Assembly: GCA_022703505.1 (NCBI GenBank)
Contig: JAKLDN010000006.1
Span: forward strand, 62,001 to 126,000
Direction of reading: 5' to 3'
Length of the DNA stretch: 64,000 nt
Origin: Spirochaetota bacterium
GTDB lineage: Bacteria > Spirochaetota > Spirochaetia > Treponematales > UBA12059
Part shown: positions 59,399-64,000 of the stretch, in pieces
How the letters are laid out: every line of letters begins with the position of its first letter
Numbering within the stretch: position 1 is the first letter of the stretch
Made by a program: the position numbers and the translations under genes
The notes under the pieces: generated by a model
What the model saw: only the letters and a program-made list of their open reading frames with translations
What the model was told of the DNA's origin: nothing
Database searches by the model: none

Positions 59399-61060
59399 TC
59401 AAAGCATCCCCGAAGCTCCCGTCTTCCCCGCCCCCAGCACCGCCCGACGCAGGAGCTTCGGGTAGGTCTTGAAGGCGAACCCTTCGTGGATGCGCTCGGA
59501 GAGCTTGTGGGCGTCCTTGCCCACGGGACCCAGGTTGAGGACGGGAACCTCCAGGCGATCCAGGGCCTCCAGGGGTAGTTCGTAGAGCGGACCATACCCG
59601 GGGACGTTTTCCGTAAAGGCCGCGAGGTCGGCCTTCCCGCAGGGTGCGGCCAGGTAGCTCAGGTCCGAGATGCCCTCGTAGTAGGGCCGGATCGAGAGGG
59701 GCGATCCTAGGGACGCGGCGAAGGATCGCAGGTCACGGGCCAGGGCGAGCATGGCCCGATCGCCTACGGACCGGCCGTCGTTCCCGCGGTGGGGGTACCA
59801 GGGCATGAGGTACCCGATGACCACGAGGGGGCCCTTCTCCCCCGCCAGGGTGACGCAGGCGTCCACCCGGGCCAGGGCCCGGTCCCGGGCGTCCGAGCCG
59901 GGCGGCAGGGCGTTCCCGGCGGCCTCGACCGCGGCTTCCCAGTCCGGTCCCGCGGCGGCCCGGGCCCGGCCTTCCAGTTCGGCGTACGTGAGCACCCGGG
60001 GCTCCAGATCCAAAGCGGCGGGCCGGGGCTTGCCCATCCGGGAAAAGCGGCGGGCGTTCTTCCGGGTCCGGGCGATCGAAAGGCGCAGGGCCGTTCCCGC
60101 GATGCGGCGCATCTCCTCCAACAGCCGTCCCGGCAGGGTTTCCGCGGTGAAGTAGCTGTAGTACGAGGCCGAGCGCTCGGGCACGGAGCAGGAATACTCG
60201 TGCCGGAAGTCCCGGTGCTTCATGCAGGCCCAGGGGGTCAGGGCCTCCCTTCCCCCGCGGTCGGCCCGGGCGGGATCGCCCTCGATCAGAAGGTTGATCT
60301 GGGATGTGAGGAGGGCGGCGGACAGGCCCTCGTAGTACTCCCCCAGGTGGGCTTCCCGGCCGACGCAGAAGAAGAAGGGATTGATCTTGCCCGCGGAACC
60401 CGTGCAGACCGCGGCCAGGTCCGAAAGTCGGTCCCCGGTCCCGATGGAAGGCTCCGTGTTGATGCAGGCCAAGAAACGAAGGCCCCCGTCCTGCAGGCGC
60501 GCCAGGTGCCGGACCGCCCCCAGCATGCCCCGGGAGGAGTCCTCCTCGTCCGGGACGAAGAGGAGAGCCAGGTTGGTTTCCAGGGCCGCGTGTTCCTCCG
60601 CGAAGTCCTCCAGCAGGGCCGTCGCGACGGCCGCCCCGCACTTCATGTCCGCGACGCCCCGCCCGAAGAGCCACTCCCCGGACTCCAGGTCCCGCCGGGC
60701 GGAGGGGGACAGGGGCATCCCGCCGATCCGGGTGCCGTAGCCCTCGGGGTCGAAGGCGTACGGAGCCAGGGGGCCGCAGACCTTGACCCCGACCACGTCG
60801 ATGTGTCCCGTGAGGATCACCGTATCCCGCAGGCCCGGCCGGGGCCGGAGCAGGGCGAAGAGGAAGGACCGTCCCAGGGGATCCCCCTCGCAGGGCAGGA
60901 GGGCCAGGTCCTCGGGATGGTCCCGGAACCAGGAAAGCATGGTCAGGCGGTCCCGAAGGTAACGGACCGCGGCGTCCTCGGTCCGGGGGTCCGGGGAGAC
61001 GGAGGGTATGGCGACGAGGTCCAGCAACAGTCTACGGATGCTTTCGGGGCTATGGGGCAT
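59399..61060 (-). CDS. M20-family peptidase, RocB-like
   Basis: A 553-residue M20 zinc peptidase/deacylase. LTGHIDVVG (about 89-97, metal His/Asp), LFGRGVADMKCGAA with the bridging Asp, FVPDEEDSSRGMLGA with the catalytic Glu pair, INTEPSIGTG, and the C-terminal metal His in GPVGKDAHKLSERI are visible. The length and layout fit RocB (arginine utilisation) proteins, whose reaction is not settled. There is no signal peptide. CAGGAG precedes the ATG. It converges with the osmolyte operon and shows no obvious partner gene. Confidence 0.88.
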   Translation of the reverse strand: MPHSPESIRRLLLDLVAIPSVSPDPRTEDAAVRYLRDRLTMLSWFRDHPEDLALLPCEGDPLGRSFLFALLRPRPGLRDTVILTGHIDVVGVKVCGPLAPYAFDPEGYGTRIGGMPLSPSARRDLESGEWLFGRGVADMKCGAAVATALLEDFAEEHAALETNLALLFVPDEEDSSRGMLGAVRHLARLQDGGLRFLACINTEPSIGTGDRLSDLAAVCTGSAGKINPFFFCVGREAHLGEYYEGLSAALLTSQINLLIEGDPARADRGGREALTPWACMKHRDFRHEYSCSVPERSASYYSYFTAETLPGRLLEEMRRIAGTALRLSIARTRKNARRFSRMGKPRPAALDLEPRVLTYAELEGRARAAAGPDWEAAVEAAGNALPPGSDARDRALARVDACVTLAGEKGPLVVIGYLMPWYPHRGNDGRSVGDRAMLALARDLRSFAASLGSPLSIRPYYEGISDLSYLAAPCGKADLAAFTENVPGYGPLYELPLEALDRLEVPVLNLGPVGKDAHKLSERIHEGFAFKTYPKLLRRAVLGAGKTGASGML

Positions 61061-61234
61061 GGCGAGAACTCCTGGTCGCGGCTGCCCGCCGCGGCTCCAG
61101 GATGGCGTCCCCGGCGGAGTCCCGTCAAGGAAGGCGCCGGCGGTTCCCCGAGCGACTCCCGGCGCCCCCGGAAGCGCGGCGGCGATCCGGACCCTCGGGC
61201 GACTTCCGAATATTCTACGCTCGGCAATGTATTT

Positions 61235-61272
61235 TTATTGTTCTGCGATATCTTCTTATTGTTTTGCGATAT
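61235..61272. promoter_or_regulatory. Two direct repeats 21 bp apart
   Basis: TTATTGTTCTGCGATAT (61235-61251) and TTATTGTTTTGCGATAT (61256-61272) differ at one base and are spaced two helical turns apart, in an AT-rich part of the otherwise featureless 300-bp gap between the divergent genes at 61060 and 61362. They are probably protein-binding sites. Confidence 0.5.
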
Positions 61273-61361
61273 GTGGATCATGGCTGCCCGGAAGGCATGC
61301 CCGCACGCGTGGATTCTCCCGGGTATAAACTATCCCATGATTCGACAGGAAGGGAACCGGT

Positions 61362-62012
61362 ATGAACAGAGTTTGGATGATCGCCGTCTGTATCGCGATC
61401 GGGGCGGGCGGGCTTTCTGCCCAGCCCGCATGGCAGAAGCATATGGGGGAAGAGCCGGTATCGGAATTCTCCCTTTCCGGTCCGTACGCCAAGGCGGAAC
61501 TCGGGGCGATCCGGACGGAGCTCGGGGATCGGGAGTTCGGGGAGCTGACCCTGGCCCGGCTGGAGCCCTACTGGACTCGGATGAACCTGGCCCTGAGCAA
61601 GGACCAGTACCTTGAGCGTGTCTCGAAGATGTCCATGATCCTTCCGGGAACCGGGCAGTTCGAGAACGGCGACACGTCGAAGGGGGTCGGATTCCTGTCC
61701 CTCCATATCGCCGTGGTGACCGGTACCCTGGCCGGTTTCTACTTCCTGCTCCCCGCCGACCTGAGGTTCGATCGGCTCGATTACTTCAAGACCTCGTTCA
61801 AGGACATCAACGACACGTGGGAGGCGCACAGCCTGAACGACTATCTCCCGTCGATCGGGATGATGCTGGCGGGAACCCTTGTCGATCTGGGCGTACGGTT
61901 CTGGGCCTCCGGCGACGCGTATGCCGGAGCCCGGGCCGCCGTGGATTCCGGCCGGGCCGAGCTGAAACCCGTGGTCGGCCCCGGATTTCTGGGAGTCGGA
62001 ATGTCCTACTGA
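61362..62012 (+). CDS. Exported spirochaetal membrane protein of unknown function
   Basis: The 216 residues have a signal peptide (MNRVWMIAVCIAIGAGGLSAQ) and a soluble part (EFSLSGPYAKAELGAIRTELGDREF). One or two hydrophobic segments follow (GVGFLSLHIAVVTGTLAGFYFLLP, LPSIGMMLAGTLVDLGVRFWASGDAYA). MSMILPGTGQFENGDTSKG resembles the P-G-x-GQ-x-x-x-G motif seen in many spirochaetal membrane proteins that I cannot assign to a function. AGGAAGGG lies upstream of the ATG. It is followed by a hairpin repeat. Confidence 0.72.
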   Translation: MNRVWMIAVCIAIGAGGLSAQPAWQKHMGEEPVSEFSLSGPYAKAELGAIRTELGDREFGELTLARLEPYWTRMNLALSKDQYLERVSKMSMILPGTGQFENGDTSKGVGFLSLHIAVVTGTLAGFYFLLPADLRFDRLDYFKTSFKDINDTWEAHSLNDYLPSIGMMLAGTLVDLGVRFWASGDAYAGARAAVDSGRAELKPVVGPGFLGVGMSY

Positions 62013-62044
62013 TCGTTCCGCGACGCCGCCCCCGCCGGGCGGAG

Positions 62045-62080
62045 TGTCCAAAAAGCCAACTGGGCTTTTAGGACAGCCCG
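62045..62080. repeat. TGTCCAAAAAGC hairpin, second copy
   Basis: TGTCCAAAAAGCC (62045-62057) pairs with GGCTTTTAGGACA (62063-62075) with one mismatch, followed by GCCCG. It matches the third hairpin at 21624-21660 closely, including the loop (ACTG) and the GCCCG end. The rest of the 373-bp gap (62013-62385) holds only a promoter. Confidence 0.75.
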
Positions 62081-62307
62081 TCCGGTACCCGCGCTTGTGC
62101 CGGAAGAAATAAACCCGGAAATCCGGGCAATCCGGTCCCCGCATCCACTATAGTTGTTTCCATGCGTCCGCCCGCCGATCCCCTGCGGGGCCCTCGGCGG
62201 CCGGCAGGGGGCGCGGCCGAGCGCCCCTGCGGACCGCCGTCCGTCTTCACGCTCCTCCCCGCCCGCCGAAATTCCGGGAAAAAAATATATCAACATCTAT
62301 ATTTTGC

Positions 62308-62335
62308 TTTACATATATTGAATACCTCATATATC
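62308..62335 (+). promoter_or_regulatory. Antiporter operon promoter
   Basis: TTTACA (62308-62313), a 16-nt spacer and TATATC (62330-62335), within an AT-rich stretch of about 60 nt; the mnhE ATG lies 50 nt downstream. Confidence 0.55.
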
Positions 62336-62385
62336 ATGTCGAAAACCGCCCCGGTCCCGGGGACGGCCGGTACGGAGGGCTTTCC

Positions 62386-62883
62386 ATGCGAACAGTGAAA
62401 CAACGGATCCTGTCCTTCCTCGGGCTCTGGGGCGTCTGGCTCCTCCTCACGGCCCCCTGGAATTCCGAGGAGGCCGCGGCCGGGGCCGTCGTCGCCCTCT
62501 TGGTCGCGGCGCTCCCCTTCTCCGCCGCCTCCCCCCTCGGGGACCTGAGGCTGGGCCCCCGGGCCCTGGCGACCCTGGTCGCCTATTTCTTCGTCTTCGC
62601 CAAGGCCCTGGTCCTGTCCAACCTGGACGTCGCCTTCCGGGTCCTCCACCCCCGGCTCCCCATCGCCCCGGGGATCGTGAAGGTGAAGACCCGGCTCAAG
62701 ACCCCCCTCGGCCGTCTCCTGCTGGCCAACTCCATCACCCTGACCCCCGGGACGATCACGGTGGAGATGCGGGGTGAGGATATCTACGTCCACTGGATCA
62801 AGGTGGCGGACTCGGATCCGGAAGGAGCCACCGCCGCCATCGTGGGGGGATTCGAGAAATACCTGGAGGTGATCTGTGGCTGA
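62386..62883 (+). CDS. mnhE: Na+/H+ antiporter subunit E (MnhE/MrpE)
   Basis: A 165-residue MrpE-type subunit. N-terminal helices (FLGLWGVWLLLTAPWN, AAAGAVVALLVAALPF), a further helix (ALATLVAYFFVFAKALVLSNLDVAFRVLHP), then the conserved PGIVKVKTRLKTPLGRLLLANSITLTPGTITVEMRGEDIYVHWI block. It is an accessory membrane subunit of multi-subunit cation/proton antiporters and related hydrogenase-linked modules. It overlaps mnhF by 8 nt (GTG start inside mnhE). Confidence 0.92.
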   Translation: MRTVKQRILSFLGLWGVWLLLTAPWNSEEAAAGAVVALLVAALPFSAASPLGDLRLGPRALATLVAYFFVFAKALVLSNLDVAFRVLHPRLPIAPGIVKVKTRLKTPLGRLLLANSITLTPGTITVEMRGEDIYVHWIKVADSDPEGATAAIVGGFEKYLEVICG

Positions 62884-63136
62884 CACCGTCTTCGCGGCGG
62901 CTTCCGGGCTCGCCGTCCTGGGCCTCCTCCTCTCCGCCGTCCGCTTCGCCCGGGGGCCCTGGGCGATCGACCGGACCGTGGCCCTGGACGTGATGACCAT
63001 CATCGCCACGTCCTTGATCGTCGCCTTCGCCGTTTTCTCCGGAAGGAGGATCTACGTGGACGTGGGGATGGTCTACGGACTCGTGGGATTCGCGGGGGTC
63101 GTGGCCGTCGCCCGGTACCTGGAAGGGGGGCTCTGA
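62876..63136 (+). CDS. mnhF: Na+/H+ antiporter subunit F (MnhF/MrpF)
   Basis: An 86-residue protein with three membrane helices (FAAASGLAVLGLLLSAVRF, LDVMTIIATSLIVAFAVF, GMVYGLVGFAGVVAVARYL) and the family motif RGPWAIDRTVALDVMT. The GTG start lies inside the mnhE end. Confidence 0.92.
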   Translation: MADTVFAAASGLAVLGLLLSAVRFARGPWAIDRTVALDVMTIIATSLIVAFAVFSGRRIYVDVGMVYGLVGFAGVVAVARYLEGGL

Positions 63137-63137
63137 G

Positions 63138-63482
63138 ATGAACGAGACCATCGGGGCTTTCGTGAGCCTTGCCGGCTCCCTCTTCTTCCTCCTTTCGGCC
63201 ATCGGCCTCCTGCGGATGCCCGACGCCTTCAACCGGATGCAGGCGGGCACCAAGGCGACCACCCTGGGTTCCATCCTCTTCCTCCTGGGCGTCGGCATCA
63301 TGAAGCCGGACTGGCTGGGAAGAATGATCATCCTGATCGTGTTCATCGTCCTCACGAACCCGGTCAGCTCCAACGCCCTGGCCCGGGCGGCCCACGCCCA
63401 TCGGAAGCGGATCGGAGCCCGGCTGGAACCGGACGCCCTCGCGGCCGCGGACGAGGGGAAGGAGGCCGGACATGCTGGTTGA
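63138..63482 (+). CDS. mnhG: Na+/H+ antiporter subunit G (MnhG/MrpG)
   Basis: A 114-residue protein with three membrane helices (IGAFVSLAGSLFFLLSAIGLL, TLGSILFLLGVGI, MIILIVFIVLTNPVSSNALARAAH). RMPDAFNRMQAGTKATTLG is the MrpG signature. A hydrophilic C-terminal tail overlaps the next gene by 11 nt. It starts 1 nt after the mnhF stop. Confidence 0.92.
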   Translation: MNETIGAFVSLAGSLFFLLSAIGLLRMPDAFNRMQAGTKATTLGSILFLLGVGIMKPDWLGRMIILIVFIVLTNPVSSNALARAAHAHRKRIGARLEPDALAAADEGKEAGHAG

Positions 63483-63762
63483 CGCCGCCATCCTGGTTTC
63501 CGGCTTCGTCATGATCGCCGCGGGGATCGGGGCCGTCCTGGCCCGGAGCCTCCTGGTATCCATCCTCCTGTCCGGAGGGGTGAGCCTCGTGGCCAGCCTC
63601 GTGTTCCTCCTCATGGGGGCCCCGGACGTCGCCATGACCGAGGCCGCCATCGGGTCCGGGCTGACCACCGTGGTCTACCTCTACGCGATGGCCCGGGCCC
63701 GACAGCCCGACGAGGAGGACGCGGATCCCCTCGGGGATGCCGTGAAGGGAGGCCGTCGATGA
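63472..63762 (+). CDS. DUF4040 / MbhD-type antiporter subunit
   Basis: A 96-residue protein with three helices (AAILVSGFVMIAAGIGAVLA, LLVSILLSGGVSLVASLVFLLMGA, MTEAAIGSGLTTVVYLYAMARA). APDVAMTEAAIGSGLTTVVYLYA is the DUF4040 motif found at the C-terminal end of MrpA and in MbhD. Here it is a separate gene, as in Mbh/Mbx-type operons and split Mrp operons. Its stop overlaps the next start by ATGA. Confidence 0.88.
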   Translation: MLVDAAILVSGFVMIAAGIGAVLARSLLVSILLSGGVSLVASLVFLLMGAPDVAMTEAAIGSGLTTVVYLYAMARARQPDEEDADPLGDAVKGGRR

Positions 63763-64000
63763 TGCGCCGTGTCCTGGTGTTCCTGGCCGTCGCCGGTCTG
63801 GCCGCGGCCCTCCTGCCCCTGGCCTTGGGGACGGGGGTCCCCGAGGCCCCCGGCGCCCTGGCGACCGCCTACCTGGAGGACGCGCCTGGGGACTTCGGGG
63901 CCGCCAACGTCGTGACGGCCATCGTGGTGAGCTACCGGGGCTTCGACACCCTGGGCGAGGTGGCGGTCCTCTTCGCGGCCACCGCCGGGGTGGGCGCCCT
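63759..64000 (+). CDS. MbhE / MrpB-like subunit (3' truncated by the window)
   Basis: At least 80 codons from an ATG at 63759: an N-terminal signal-like helix (MMRRVLVFLAVAGLAAALLPLALG) and then DFGAANVVTAIVVSYRGFDTLGEVAVLFAATAGV. NVVTAIVVSYRGFDTLGE is the conserved block of MbhE and of the domain upstream of MrpB. It continues beyond the window edge. Confidence 0.85.
   Translation, partial: MMRRVLVFLAVAGLAAALLPLALGTGVPEAPGALATAYLEDAPGDFGAANVVTAIVVSYRGFDTLGEVAVLFAATAGVGA

Overview
The window looks like chromosomal DNA of an uncultured, high-GC spirochaete (Treponema/Spirochaeta relatives). The main evidence is the flagellar block: two FlaB-type core flagellins, FlaG and FliD, followed by spirochaete-type hypothetical genes, a PilZ gene, tsaE and tsaB. 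This matches the gene order I recall from Treponema. FlaB paralogues, many lipoproteins and small coiled-coil/LysM envelope proteins fit the same picture. No 16S gene is present, so the assignment is an inference.

Layout. 1-6.2 kb: end of an unknown gene, then a leftward purB-guaB-purA-guaA operon making AMP and GMP from IMP. 6.3-11.3 kb: leftward ybaK, a GH57 protein with an altered catalytic motif, a DUF4912 protein, pcnB and a lysophospholipase-like hydrolase. 11.7-19.8 kb: rightward flagellin/FlaG/FliD/PilZ/tsaE/tsaB block. 20-24 kb: leftward GNAT protein, tRNA-Met, mnmA and nadA. 24-25.7 kb: an exported protein and a Gre-like factor. 25.8-38.5 kb: a carbohydrate-acid catabolic region. 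It has two rightward operons of TIM-barrel isomerase/epimerases, Gfo/Idh dehydrogenases, an epimerase-like protein, a DapA-like aldolase, an SDR and a GH88-like hydrolase. Between them lies a leftward TctCBA tripartite tricarboxylate transporter. 38.6-40.2 kb: two envelope proteins, then tmRNA (ssrA). 40.2-48.3 kb: a duplicated tmRNA 3' end and a complete type I restriction-modification system with an inserted AlbA_2/ATPase-type gene, probably a genomic island. 48.3-55.3 kb: a hydrolase/WYL-regulator divergent pair, then an outer-membrane barrel/transglutaminase/TPR protein and an LVIVD-repeat lipoprotein. 55.4-59.4 kb: a YehZYXW (OsmF-type) osmolyte ABC transporter. 59.4-62 kb: a RocB-like M20 peptidase and a membrane protein. 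62.4 kb to the end: the start of an Mrp/Mbh-type cation antiporter operon, cut by the window edge.

Regulation and structure. Seven genes start 5-8 nt after a recognisable -10 box with a -35 box 17-18 nt further upstream and, in most of them, no Shine-Dalgarno sequence. This suggests that leaderless mRNAs are common here. Other genes have ordinary leaders with strong GGAGG sites. Intergenic spaces carry at least four families of palindromic or hairpin-rich repeats, several of them present in more than one copy within the window. The best candidates for undescribed biology are the sugar-acid cluster, the apparently nucleophile-less GH57/DUF4912 pair, the hairpin-cluster elements (one beside the duplicated tmRNA end), and the restriction system with its embedded ATPase gene.
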